64,000 nucleotides of DNA, taken from the NCBI RefSeq assembly GCF_900215205.1, contig NZ_OBDY01000001.1:306786-370785 (forward strand). Direction: 5' to 3'. This DNA comes from Paractinoplanes atraurantiacus (GTDB lineage Bacteria; Actinomycetota; Actinomycetes; Mycobacteriales; Micromonosporaceae). Every line of letters starts with the position of its first letter. Position 1 is the first letter of the stretch. Under the pieces are notes generated by a model. It did no database searches, was not told the origin of the DNA, and saw nothing but the letters and a program-made list of their open reading frames with translations. Shown here piece by piece: positions 35,106-43,807 of this stretch. The translations under genes were made by a program, and so were the position numbers.

Positions 35106-37831
35106 CGGTCTCCACTTCCTGCCGAGCTCTCGCCGACCAGGGCCAGGAAAGCGTCCTCGAGGCGCCGGCGTGGCACCACCCTGTCCACGTCCACCCCGGC
35201 CCGCACCAGCGAGGCGATCACCTCGGAGCGCGGGGTGCCGTTCACGTCCACGATCAGGCCGCTGGGGCCGTCCGGTGTCACCGAGCGCACGCCCAGGTCG
35301 CTGAGGACCCGGGACGCCGCGGGCACGTCCGACACCTCGATCTGCACCGACGGGGACTCGCCGACGATGTCCTCGACCGGGCCGGAGGCGACGATCCGGC
35401 CCTTGTTGACGACCACGGCGTGCGTGCAGGTCTGTTCCACCTCGGCCAGCAGGTGGCTGGAGACCAGCACCGCGCGGCCGTCGGTGGCGTAGCGCTTCAG
35501 GACCCGGCGCATCTCGGCGATCTGCGGCGGGTCGAGGCCATCCGTCGGCTCGTCCAGCACGAGCAGCTCGGGCAGGCCGAGCATGGCCTGGGCGATGGCG
35601 AGCCGCTGGCGCATGCCGTGGCTGTACTTGCGGGTGCGCCGGTGCACCGAGTCGCCGAGGCCGGCGATGGCCAGGGCCTCGTCGAAGTGGGCGTCCTCGA
35701 CGGGACGGCCGGTGGCTTTCCAGTACGCCTGGAGGTTTTCCCAGCCGGTCATGTGCGGCATGAAGCCGGGGCCCTCGACGAGCGCGCCGACCCGGGACAG
35801 CACCGGCGAGCCGGGGACGAGGCGGTGGCCGAAGACCAGTGCCTCGCCGGCGGTCGGCATGGTCAGGCCCATGAGCACGCGCAGCGTGGTCGTCTTGCCG
35901 GCGCCGTTCGGGCCGAGCAGGCCGACCACCTGGCCGCGCTCGACCGTGAAGCTGATCTCCTCGACGGCCACGAACCCGTCCCCGTACGCCTTGCGCAGGC
36001 CCTTGACCACGAGCGGCGTGTCCGCGTACTCCAACTCGGTCGGGGTGTGCTGCCGCCGAAGCCGGCGGCGCCGCATCAGAAGGACCACCGCCAGGCCGAG
36101 GGCGATGGCCAGCAGGAGCCCGGCCAGCACGTAGCGCCACACGGTCTGCGGGTTGGCGATCGGCTCGCCCACGACCGTCGGCAGGGTCAACGCCGGCTCG
36201 ACCGCGACGGTGTACGTGGCGGGCTCGGTGGGCGAGAGGAACGCCTGGTCGGTGGTGGCCACCACGACCCGTACGGAATGACCCTTGTCGATCTGACGGA
36301 CGATCGCGGGAAGCGTGACCGTCACCGGTTCGGCCTCGGAGATCGACGACGGCAGGCCGGTGAGCCGGACCGGGGCGATCAGGCCGGCGCTCAGCGTCTC
36401 GGCGCCCTGCTGATCGACGTCGTAGAGCTTGACGAAGAGCGTGGCCTCACCAGTGGGCGAGGCCGCGCGTAGCCGCACGGCCGGCGCGCCCGCGACGTCG
36501 ACCGCTTCGGGCAGCGGCCCGGAATCGAAGGCCGCGAACTGGCCGGGGATGTCGGCCGCGACACCGGCCAGCAGCGTGCTGAGCCGGCCGCCGGTGCCGG
36601 GCAGCGACGACAGCGCGCCCGGGTTGCCGTTCGGCGGGTTCGCGATCGGCTGCGCCGATCCTTGCAGGGAGATCTGGGTGCTGCCGGTTCCGCCGAGTCC
36701 GGGGTACGCGTCGGTGGAGTACCCGTTGGTCACCAGGCCCCGGTCGAGCGCGCTGAAGCCGGCCACCCGCGAATACGTGAAACTGTCGGACGGTTTGTCG
36801 CCCTCGCCCTTCACGTAGTGGTCGAGCCACTGCACGGTCAGGAATTTCACCCTGTCCTGGTCGGTCTGCGGGCCGGCGCCGCCGTCGTGGCCGCCGGTGA
36901 ACCAGGCGACCCGCACGGGGGTGCCGGCGGCGGCGATGCCCTTGGCGTTCGCGTCGGCCTCGGAGAGCGGGAAGAGCGTGTCGACCTCGCCCTGCACGAG
37001 CAGCGTGGGCGCCTTGATCTTGCTCAGGACCGGTGCCGGGCTCGACTTGCGAAGAAGATCCAGGGTCTTTTGATCGGGTACGCCGGTAGTGGCGACCTGC
37101 AGGTACGCGGCGCAAATGTCGGCCGCGAAGCGCCCGCAGGCGGGATTCGCAAGTGCCTCGGAAGAGGCGTCGGAACCGCCGTTGCCGAAGAAGACGCCGG
37201 CCCAGCCCTTCTTGAAGACGCCGGTGGCCTCGGTGGACGCCGACTGCTGGAGGAAGACGTTGCTCAGGTCGTTCCAGGTGATCGACGGGACGATCGCGTC
37301 GACCCGGGGGTCCTGGGCGGCCAGCATCAGGGCCAGGGCGCCGCCGTACGAGCCGCCGACCACCCCGACGCGGGGGTCGCCCGTGGCGTCGGTGCGGATC
37401 TCCTTGCGCGCGGCGAGCCAGTCGAGCAGGCCCTGCGCGTCGCGGACCTCGTAGTCGGGGCTGTCCAGGTGGATCTGCCCGCCGCTGCGGCCGAAACCCT
37501 GCGCGGTCCAGGTCAGCACGGCGTAGCCGCGGCCGGCGAGCGACTCGGCGTCGTCGCTGACCGACTCTTTGGTGCCGCCGAAGCCGTGCGCGAGCAGCAC
37601 CGCCGGGACCTTGTCGTCGTGGTCTTTCGGCAGGTAGAGCCGGGTGTCGAGAGAGACCGACCCGGAGCCGCCGGGCCCGGTCGGCACGGTGATCATCTGG
37701 TCCTCGGAGGTCCAGTCCCTGCTCTCCGGCCACGCGGCCCACCCGACCAGCCCCGCGACGAGCACGAGGACCACAGCGCCGGCGATGACGCGGCTGCGGG
37801 TGAGCCGGGGCAGCCGTGATGACCAAGACAT
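35102..37831 (-). CDS. alpha/beta-hydrolase fused to an ABC transporter ATPase
   Basis: A 909-residue two-function protein. An N-terminal membrane span (about 14-34) is followed by an X-Pro dipeptidyl-peptidase-like alpha/beta hydrolase (about 45-370). Its nucleophile is Ser161 (GGSYGGA), and the candidate acid and base lie in GEVDTLFP and FTGGHDGG. A beta-rich C-terminal hydrolase domain (about 420-560) and a second span (about 572-592) follow. The last part (about 615-905) is a complete ABC ATPase: Walker A GPNGAGKT with Lys646, signature YSHGMRQRL, Walker B LLVLDEPTDGLD. Predicted topology is hydrolase outside and ATPase inside, with the permease encoded by the overlapping downstream gene. 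This suggests hydrolysis coupled to transport at the cell surface. Confidence 0.85.
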   Translation of the reverse strand: MSWSSRLPRLTRSRVIAGAVVLVLVAGLVGWAAWPESRDWTSEDQMITVPTGPGGSGSVSLDTRLYLPKDHDDKVPAVLLAHGFGGTKESVSDDAESLAGRGYAVLTWTAQGFGRSGGQIHLDSPDYEVRDAQGLLDWLAARKEIRTDATGDPRVGVVGGSYGGALALMLAAQDPRVDAIVPSITWNDLSNVFLQQSASTEATGVFKKGWAGVFFGNGGSDASSEALANPACGRFAADICAAYLQVATTGVPDQKTLDLLRKSSPAPVLSKIKAPTLLVQGEVDTLFPLSEADANAKGIAAAGTPVRVAWFTGGHDGGAGPQTDQDRVKFLTVQWLDHYVKGEGDKPSDSFTYSRVAGFSALDRGLVTNGYSTDAYPGLGGTGSTQISLQGSAQPIANPPNGNPGALSSLPGTGGRLSTLLAGVAADIPGQFAAFDSGPLPEAVDVAGAPAVRLRAASPTGEATLFVKLYDVDQQGAETLSAGLIAPVRLTGLPSSISEAEPVTVTLPAIVRQIDKGHSVRVVVATTDQAFLSPTEPATYTVAVEPALTLPTVVGEPIANPQTVWRYVLAGLLLAIALGLAVVLLMRRRRLRRQHTPTELEYADTPLVVKGLRKAYGDGFVAVEEISFTVERGQVVGLLGPNGAGKTTTLRVLMGLTMPTAGEALVFGHRLVPGSPVLSRVGALVEGPGFMPHMTGWENLQAYWKATGRPVEDAHFDEALAIAGLGDSVHRRTRKYSHGMRQRLAIAQAMLGLPELLVLDEPTDGLDPPQIAEMRRVLKRYATDGRAVLVSSHLLAEVEQTCTHAVVVNKGRIVASGPVEDIVGESPSVQIEVSDVPAASRVLSDLGVRSVTPDGPSGLIVDVNGTPRSEVIASLVRAGVDVDRVVPRRRLEDAFLALVGESSAGSGDR

Positions 37832-37895
37832 GCCGAAACGCTATCCGGCCGCGTCTGAGCGGCGGCTGTGAAACCTCTCAGGAGCGATCGGACGA

Positions 37896-37901
37896 TAGCG
37901 T
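37896..37901 (+). promoter_or_regulatory. putative -10 box for leaderless AAA gene
   Basis: TAGCGT ends 7 nt before the GTG at 37909. No Shine-Dalgarno sequence is present. Confidence 0.45.
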
Positions 37902-37908
37902 GGTCCCG

Positions 37909-40110
37909 GTGGACGAAGAACTCACGCTGACGGCGACCCTCCGGCTGGCCGCTCTCGACAACCGCCGCGGTGTGGTCCGGCTGCATCCGGCGGTCATGAC
38001 GGCCCTGACGATCAACCCCGGTGATCCCGTACGCCTGACCGGCAGCCGCACGACCGCGGCGCTGGCCGCCAAGGCCGAGGCGTCCGCGAGCCGCGAGTTC
38101 CTCTACGCCGACGACCTCACCCTGGGCAACCTGGGCATCCGCGACGGCGCCCGGGTCACCGTGGCCAAGCTGCCGGCGGTGGCCGCGCGCCGGGTCACGC
38201 TGGCCGGCCCGGCCGACGTGGTCGCGCTGGTCTCGCCCGAGATCCTGCGCCTGGCCCTGCTCGGCAAGGTGCTCAGCGAGGGCGACAACGTCTCGCTCTA
38301 CCCGCAGGACGTGCCGCTGCGCGAGGGCCAGCGCCCGCCGGTGCAGGACATCGGCCGCAACCTGCGCAACCGGCTCGGCTACCAGTGGACGACAGCTCTG
38401 CTGACGGTCGTCGCGGTCGAGGGGGCCGAAGCCGCGGTCGTCACCATGGACACGGTGGTCGGCTGGCAGGACGGGCAGAGCTCATCGCCCGTGCCCGGTC
38501 CGGCCGTGCGGGCTCAGGAGCCCGCCTCGACCGATCCCGACGTGCCGCCGCCGAGCATCGACGACCTGCCCGGGCTGCGGGCCCAGGCCAAGGAGCTTCA
38601 GGAACTGCTCGACCTCGGCTTCCACCACGGCGAGGTGCTGGCCCGGCTCAACACCAAGGTCTCGCTGGGCGTGCTGATCTCGGGTCCCGCCGGATCAGGG
38701 AAATCCGCGTTGGTACGGGCCGTGGCGGCGCAGGTCGGCGCGCGGGTCCTGCCCACATGGGCGCCGGAGCTGGCCGCGCTGGCCGCCGACTCGGCCGCGG
38801 CCCGATTGCGCGAGCTGGCGCGCGATGCCCGCTCCGGCGGACCGGCCGTTCTGCTGTTCTCGGACGTGGACGCGCTCGCTCCGCGCGACGAGCCCAAGCC
38901 GATCGCCACTGTCTTCCGCCAGGTCCTCGAAGAGGTCGTCCGATCTGGCGCGGCCGTGGTCTGCACGACGAGCCGTCCCGAGTCGGTCGACCCGTCGCTG
39001 CGCGCGCCCGACCTGCTCGCTGTCCAGCTGGCCGTGCCCCTGCCCGACCAGGCGCTCCGCCGCGAGCAACTCGGGGTGCTCACCCGCGGCGTGCCGCTGG
39101 CCGAGGACGTACGCCTCGACGAGATCGCCGGCCGCACACCGGGCTTCGTCGCGGCCGACCTCGGAGCGCTGGCCCGCGAGGCCGGCGTGCGGGCGGCGCT
39201 GCGCCAGAAGGACGCCGAGTCGCCGACCGTGACGATGGCCGACTTCGAGGGCGCGCTCGACGTCGTGCGGCCCACCTCGATGGCCGACTCGACGCTCGAG
39301 GTCGCCGCCGTGACCCTCGACGACGTGGGCGACCTGGCCGACGTCAAGCAGGTGCTCACCGAGTCGGTGCTGTGGCCGCTGACCTATCCGGACACGTTCG
39401 CCCGGCTCGGCGTCTCGCCGCCGCGCGGCGTCCTGCTCTACGGGCCGCCCGGCTGCGGAAAGACGTATCTGGTCAAGGCGATCGCCGGCACCGGCAAGGC
39501 CAACGTGCTGTCGGTCAAGGGCGCCGAGCTGCTGAGCAAGTGGGTCGGCGACAGCGAGCGGGCGGTACGGGAGCTGTTCCGCCGGGCCCGTGAGGCGGCG
39601 CCCACGCTGGTCTTCCTGGACGAGGTCGACGCGCTGGCACCGACCCGCGGGCAGGCCACCGACGGCGGCACGGCCGACCGGGTGGTGGCGGCCCTGCTGA
39701 CCGAGCTCGACGGGGTGGAAGACCTGCGCAACGTGGTGGTGATCGGGGCGACGAACCGGCCCGACCTGATCGACCCGGCCCTGCTGCGGCCGGGGCGGCT
39801 GGAACGGCTGGTCTACGTGCCGCCGCCGGACGCCGACGCGCGCGCCGCGATCCTGGAGGCGTCGGCCAAGGCGGTGCCGCTGGACGAAGCGGTCGATCTC
39901 AAAGTCCTGGCGGGCGAGCTGGAGGGCTTCTCGGCGGCCGACTGCGCGGCACTGATCCGCGAGGCGGCGCTGGCGGCCATGCGGGACTCGCTGGAGGCGA
40001 CCACGGTCACGGCCGGCAACGTGGCGGCCGCTCGGCGACGGGTGCGGGCGTCACTTGACCCGACCCAGGTCGCCTGGCTCGAGGCGTACGCGGAAACGCA
40101 CCGGCCTTAA
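37909..40110 (+). CDS. CDC48/p97-like double AAA ATPase
   Basis: A 733-residue CDC48-family protein, an ATP-driven unfoldase. It has an N-domain of about 160 residues with the CDC48-N double-psi fold, then two AAA modules. D2 (about 470-690) is canonical: Walker A YGPPGCGKT, Walker B FLDEVDAL, and sensor/arginine-finger region ATNRPDLIDPALLRPGRL. D1 (about 225-440) keeps Walker A SGPAGSGKS, but its Walker B reads LLFSDVDAL instead of the usual IDELDA, and the LRRPGRFD-like segment is replaced (SLRAPDLLAVQ). D1 is therefore probably impaired in hydrolysis. GTG 37909 is chosen from the N-terminal alignment and the upstream TAGCGT box. The 3' end overlaps DUF3263 by 4 bp. Confidence 0.87.
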   Translation: MDEELTLTATLRLAALDNRRGVVRLHPAVMTALTINPGDPVRLTGSRTTAALAAKAEASASREFLYADDLTLGNLGIRDGARVTVAKLPAVAARRVTLAGPADVVALVSPEILRLALLGKVLSEGDNVSLYPQDVPLREGQRPPVQDIGRNLRNRLGYQWTTALLTVVAVEGAEAAVVTMDTVVGWQDGQSSSPVPGPAVRAQEPASTDPDVPPPSIDDLPGLRAQAKELQELLDLGFHHGEVLARLNTKVSLGVLISGPAGSGKSALVRAVAAQVGARVLPTWAPELAALAADSAAARLRELARDARSGGPAVLLFSDVDALAPRDEPKPIATVFRQVLEEVVRSGAAVVCTTSRPESVDPSLRAPDLLAVQLAVPLPDQALRREQLGVLTRGVPLAEDVRLDEIAGRTPGFVAADLGALAREAGVRAALRQKDAESPTVTMADFEGALDVVRPTSMADSTLEVAAVTLDDVGDLADVKQVLTESVLWPLTYPDTFARLGVSPPRGVLLYGPPGCGKTYLVKAIAGTGKANVLSVKGAELLSKWVGDSERAVRELFRRAREAAPTLVFLDEVDALAPTRGQATDGGTADRVVAALLTELDGVEDLRNVVVIGATNRPDLIDPALLRPGRLERLVYVPPPDADARAAILEASAKAVPLDEAVDLKVLAGELEGFSAADCAALIREAALAAMRDSLEATTVTAGNVAAARRRVRASLDPTQVAWLEAYAETHRP

Positions 40111-40385
40111 CGTCTTCTGGTGCGGGCCCTGGTGGATCTGAGACGACGGAGGCGGCCCACGAGCACGGGATCGTGTTCGAGGGCCGCCGGGTTGTCGAGC
40201 AGGGCGTTCAGCAGCTGGTAGTAGCGCGTCGAGGAGAGCTCGAACGTGTCCCGGATCGCCTGCTCCTTGGAGCCCGCGTGTTTCCACCAGCGGGCTTCGA
40301 AGGAGAGGATCTCGCGATCACGCTCGGACAATTCAGACCTGTCCGGCTCACGGGGCGCCGGGATGGCGGGCTGCTCGTCGGACAT
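40107..40385 (-). CDS. DUF3263 helix-turn-helix-like small protein
   Basis: A 92-residue basic protein matching the actinobacterial DUF3263 family (SERDREILSFEARWWKHAGSK, then STRYYQLLNALLDNPAAL). The pattern resembles a helix-turn-helix domain with an Arg-rich tail (RLRRLRSTRARTRRR), suggesting nucleic-acid binding; no function is established. I chose ATG 40385 over 40397 because a TATGCT -10 box lies 7 nt upstream, and that box would overlap the longer start. It is convergent with the AAA gene. Confidence 0.8.
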   Translation of the reverse strand: MSDEQPAIPAPREPDRSELSERDREILSFEARWWKHAGSKEQAIRDTFELSSTRYYQLLNALLDNPAALEHDPVLVGRLRRLRSTRARTRRR

Positions 40386-40392
40386 GGTCGTC

Positions 40393-40398
40393 AGCATA
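40393..40398 (-). promoter_or_regulatory. putative -10 box for leaderless DUF3263 gene
   Basis: TATGCT on the minus strand ends 7 nt before the ATG at 40385. There is no ribosome binding site. Confidence 0.45.
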
Positions 40399-40408
40399 AG
40401 CTCTTACG

Positions 40409-41419
40409 TCACGTGATGTCTCGACTACGCATCGTCCACATTGCGGCAGTGGTGACAACAACGAAAACGCCCCCGAGCAGAGCGGCCGCCATCGGCCAGG
40501 TCAATGTCAGCTCGGCCGGCTGGCAGCCGTTGACCGAGGAGAAGTCACAGGAGTTGTAGTCCTGGATCGTGACCTCCTTGTTCATCCAGGCGGTGATCCA
40601 GGCCGGGATCAGATAGGCCTGCACGAACTTCACCTTGGCCAGCTCGAGCACCACACCCAGTCCGAACTGGAACACGATCACCGCGCCGATCGTCACACCC
40701 AGCGCCATCGCCGTGTGCCGCCCCAGCGAGGCCAGCCCGAACCCGACCGCCCCCGCGACCAGCACCAGGGCCAGCCCGCGCAGCTCCATGATCGCGAAGG
40801 ACTGCCAGACGCCCGAGGTCATGCTGTCGGTGCTGCCGCGAGCCTCCGCGATCAGATAGAAGACGCCGGTCCAGATCGCCGACGCCACCACGGTGATGAC
40901 AGTGAACGACAGCAGCAGGGTGAGCAGCTTTGTGCCCAGCACCTTGAGCCGCTGCGGCCGCCACAGCAGCAGGTTCATCATGCCGCCGCTGCTCCACTCG
41001 GCGCCCACGAAGGACGCGCCGATGATGAAGGCGGCCAGCGCCAGCAGCGCCGCCAGGGTGGTCGCCATGTCGGGGAAGCTCTCCCGCAGGATGAACGTCG
41101 GCGGCATGTACCACTCGTAGTTGTAGTTCTCCTGGCTCGGCGGGGTCAGCTGCTCGCAGTCGGGCGGCCAGTTGCCCGCCTGCGGAGTGCCCTTGGCCGC
41201 CTCGCAGGACGCCTTGTCCTTCTCGGTCTGCTGGGCGTCCCGCTCCAACTGCGCCTGCGCGTCCGCCTTGGCCGCGGCGATCTGCTCCGGGCCGACCTTC
41301 TGGTTGGAGAAGAAGATGCCGATGGCGACGGCGGCCAGCACAGCCACGGCGCCCAGCAGGAAAAGCTTGGTGAAGCGGCGCTTGAACAGCCGCCGGGTCT
41401 CCGCCTTGTAGAGGCTCAC
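40409..41419 (-). CDS. ABC-2 type transporter permease
   Basis: A 336-residue ABC permease. The first span (about 20-40, KLFLLGAVAVLAAVAI) is followed by a long extracytoplasmic helical, Lys/Gln/Glu-rich loop with two cysteines, then five more spans, including FIIGASFVGAEWSSGGMMNL, typical of ABC-2 exporters. GTG 41419 overlaps the ATPase stop (GTGA) and follows GGTGGGG; GTG 41428 is the alternative. Together with the upstream ATPase it forms an exporter of unknown substrate. Confidence 0.85.
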   Translation of the reverse strand: MSLYKAETRRLFKRRFTKLFLLGAVAVLAAVAIGIFFSNQKVGPEQIAAAKADAQAQLERDAQQTEKDKASCEAAKGTPQAGNWPPDCEQLTPPSQENYNYEWYMPPTFILRESFPDMATTLAALLALAAFIIGASFVGAEWSSGGMMNLLLWRPQRLKVLGTKLLTLLLSFTVITVVASAIWTGVFYLIAEARGSTDSMTSGVWQSFAIMELRGLALVLVAGAVGFGLASLGRHTAMALGVTIGAVIVFQFGLGVVLELAKVKFVQAYLIPAWITAWMNKEVTIQDYNSCDFSSVNGCQPAELTLTWPMAAALLGGVFVVVTTAAMWTMRSRDIT

Positions 41420-42393
41420 TGTCCCCACCCTCCGACGCTCGCGGTCTGATCCACCTGGCGGTTCTGCCCCTCGACCGGCGCGGTGCCGGTCAGCTCCAGG
41501 AAGACGCTCTCCAGGTCGGCCGAGACCGGGGTCAGCTCGCTGACGTAGATCTGCCGCTCGGCCAGGATCCGGGTGATCTGCGCCGGGTTGCCGGCGTTGC
41601 CGACGGTGAAGTGGTCGACCTCGACGGTGACCTGGGCGCCGTTGGCCCGCAGCATCTCGACCGCGGCCCGCATGTCGACGCCGGGCTCGAGCCGCACCTT
41701 CGTCTTCCCGCTGCCGTGACCGGCCAGAACACTGGAGACGGAGCCGTACGCGACCCGGCGCCCGGCCGAGATGATGGTGACCTCGTCGCAGATCAGCTGG
41801 ATCTCGCCGAGAATGTGGCTGGACAGCACGACGGTCATGCCCGACTCGGCCAGGTTGCGCATCAGCGAGCGCATCTCCCGGATGCCGCCCGGGTCGAGGC
41901 CGTTGGCGGGCTCGTCGAGAATCAGCAGCTTCGGCTGCTTGAGCAGAGCGGAAGCGACCGCGAGGCGCTGCTTCATGCCGAGCGAATACGTCTTCACCCG
42001 GTCTTTGCCGCGATCACGAAGCCCGACGAGCTCCAGCACCTCGGTCACCCGCTGCCGTTTCACGTTGCCGGCGTCGGCCAGCAGCGACAGCGTGTCCTGG
42101 GCGCTGAAATTGCCGAAGAACTGCGGGCTCTCGACGATCGCCCCGACCAGCCCGGCCGTCTCCGGCAGATGCCGCGGAACCTCCTTGCCGAGAATCGCCA
42201 TGCGGCCGCCATTGGGCTTGATCAGCCCCAGGAGCGTCCGCAACGTGGTGGTTTTTCCCGACCCGTTGGGCCCGAGAAAGCCATGCACCTGACCCGCCTC
42301 GACGACCATGTCGAACCCGTCGAGCGCCTTTCGCGTCCCTTTGCGGCTGCGATAGGTCTTCTGCAGCCCGGCAATCTCCAAAACGGCAGTCAC
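41416..42393 (-). CDS. ABC exporter ATPase
   Basis: A 325-residue ABC ATPase of the ABC-2 exporter (drug/antibiotic) group. Walker A is GPNGSGKTT, the Q-loop is in AIVESPQFF, signature YSLGMKQRL, Walker B LLILDEPANGLDP, H-loop LSSHIL. A C-terminal regulatory extension (about 225-325) is typical of exporter ATPases. GTG 42393 has a TAAAGT hexamer 7 nt upstream and no ribosome site. It is co-transcribed with the overlapping permease and divergent from the Uma2 pseudogene. Confidence 0.9.
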   Translation of the reverse strand: MTAVLEIAGLQKTYRSRKGTRKALDGFDMVVEAGQVHGFLGPNGSGKTTTLRTLLGLIKPNGGRMAILGKEVPRHLPETAGLVGAIVESPQFFGNFSAQDTLSLLADAGNVKRQRVTEVLELVGLRDRGKDRVKTYSLGMKQRLAVASALLKQPKLLILDEPANGLDPGGIREMRSLMRNLAESGMTVVLSSHILGEIQLICDEVTIISAGRRVAYGSVSSVLAGHGSGKTKVRLEPGVDMRAAVEMLRANGAQVTVEVDHFTVGNAGNPAQITRILAERQIYVSELTPVSADLESVFLELTGTAPVEGQNRQVDQTASVGGWGQ

Positions 42394-42400
42394 CCGCGAG

Positions 42401-42406
42401 ACTTTA
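42401..42406 (-). promoter_or_regulatory. putative -10 box for leaderless ABC ATPase gene
   Basis: TAAAGT on the minus strand ends 7 nt before the GTG start at 42393. Confidence 0.45.
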
Positions 42407-42562
42407 GGCACCCCCGTCAATATCCCGAAGCCCTTCCGCCATTCCAGTGACCGTCCGCAGCCGCAAATCCACTCCGAGTGGTGATTGCCCTCCGAGGTCG
42501 TTCGGGCCGGTACGTTGGTGGGGTACGGCGGGTGGGGAACGTGCACTGCTGAGGGAGGCATG

Positions 42563-43110
42563 ATGAGCGCCGAGGCTGTGGGTGCTGGGATGCCGGCGCA
42601 GGTGACGTTGGATGACCTTGCGGTGATGGCTGCGGCCGATGAGAACCATCGCTACGAACTCAGCCCTGAGGGAGTGTTGTCCGTCGTGCCCCCGCCGACC
42701 CCGAACGCGCACTGTTGGTCTCGCGGATGTTCGCCTGGTTCCTGATCAACGGCTATGGCCCGGAACAAGTAGTGACGGACTGTGGCATCGACGTCGGTGG
42801 CGGCCGAGTGCCGGACCTCACTGTGTGGGCCAAGGGCCAGCCGCCGCGCCCGGCTCGATCGAGCCATGCGGGCACGGCCGGGCTGCTGCTCGCCGTAGAG
42901 GTCGTGTCTAAAGGCTCTGAGGTCGTCGACCGGGTGGTCAAGAAGATCGAATACGCCAAGGCGGGGATCCCGAACTACTGGGTCGTCGAAAGGGACGGCG
43001 TAACGACCGTTCACCGTCATCACCTCGATGGCGTCACCCGTGAGTACCAGTTGGAGGCCGAGGGTGTTCAGCCGCTGGCCTGGCTGTTGAGCACGGCTCC
43101 TGACTTATAG
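42563..43110 (+). pseudogene. Uma2-family nuclease-fold gene with a frameshift
   Basis: The Uma2 (PD-(D/E)XK-like) family is recognisable in two frames. The first runs from ATG 42563 (MSAEAVGAGMPAQVT) to about 42715 and ends after the conserved GVLSVVPPPTP segment. The second continues from about 42710 with LLVSRMFAWFL, VVTDCGIDVGGGRVPDL, LLAVEVVSKGSE and IEYAKAGIPNYWVVE. These hold the Asp, Glu-x-Val and Tyr/Trp motifs of the nuclease core. A single-base change near 42705-42715 would restore one frame of about 182 residues. It could be a true mutation or a sequencing error. A good GGAGG site precedes the start. Confidence 0.75.
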
Positions 43111-43117
43111 GAGCGCC

Positions 43118-43801
43118 ATGGCGGTGACGTCGAATCGGGGTGGCCGGGAGGATCTGGGGATGGATTCCGATCTCTGGCCGCCGTTCGGGCTTCGTCTTTC
43201 CGGGGAGCGGGTGGAGTTGCGGCTTCCCCGTGAGGAAGAGCTGGGGCGGCTGGCGCGGCTGGCCGGTGAAGGGGTTCACCGGGACGGGGAGCGGCCGTTT
43301 CTCACGCCGTGGACCGAGGGGAGCGCCGAGGACCGGGAGCGGGCCGTCCTGCGGGGGCACTGGGGCGCTCTGGCCTCGTGGCGGCCCGAGGACTGGGAGC
43401 TCGGGTTCGGGGTGTTCCGCGGTGGGGAGCCGATCGGGCTGGTCGGGCTCCGGGCTCGGGACTTCGCGGTGGTCCGTGAGGTCAAGACCTGGTCGTGGCT
43501 GGGGCTGGAGCATCAAGGGCAGGGGTACGGGACCGAGGCCCGGAGCGGCCTGTTGACGCTGGCTTTCGATCATCTCGGGGCCGAGGCCGCGCTGACCGAG
43601 GTGTTTCAGGACAACCACGCGTCGCAACGGGTGTCGCGCAAGCTCGGCTATGTGCGGGACGGGATCTCCGTGGACGCCCGGGACGGGGAGGCTCTGGTGT
43701 CCGACCGGCTGCGGCTCACCCGGGAGGGCTGGGCCGGGCAGGTCCGGCCCCCGTTCGACGTCGAAGGGGTGCCGGCCTGCCGGCCGATGGTGGGGCTGTG
43801 A
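43118..43801 (+). CDS. GNAT acetyltransferase, RimJ/RimL-like
   Basis: A 227-residue GNAT of the RimJ/RimL group. The N-terminal part contains RLSGERVELRLPREEEL, the acetyl-CoA loop is EHQGQGYGTEARSGLL, and the C-terminal motif is VFQDNHASQRVSRKLGY. These enzymes acetylate N-terminal or small-molecule amines; the substrate is unknown. ATG 43118 is 8 nt after the Uma2 stop with AGGAG overlapping that stop, so the two belonged to one transcript. Confidence 0.85.
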   Translation: MAVTSNRGGREDLGMDSDLWPPFGLRLSGERVELRLPREEELGRLARLAGEGVHRDGERPFLTPWTEGSAEDRERAVLRGHWGALASWRPEDWELGFGVFRGGEPIGLVGLRARDFAVVREVKTWSWLGLEHQGQGYGTEARSGLLTLAFDHLGAEAALTEVFQDNHASQRVSRKLGYVRDGISVDARDGEALVSDRLRLTREGWAGQVRPPFDVEGVPACRPMVGL

Positions 43802-43807
43802 GAGGGC

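Noticed and set aside
42563..43110. Programmed frameshift in the Uma2 gene
   Set aside because: There is no slippery heptamer or downstream structure at the break; mutation or sequencing error is simpler.
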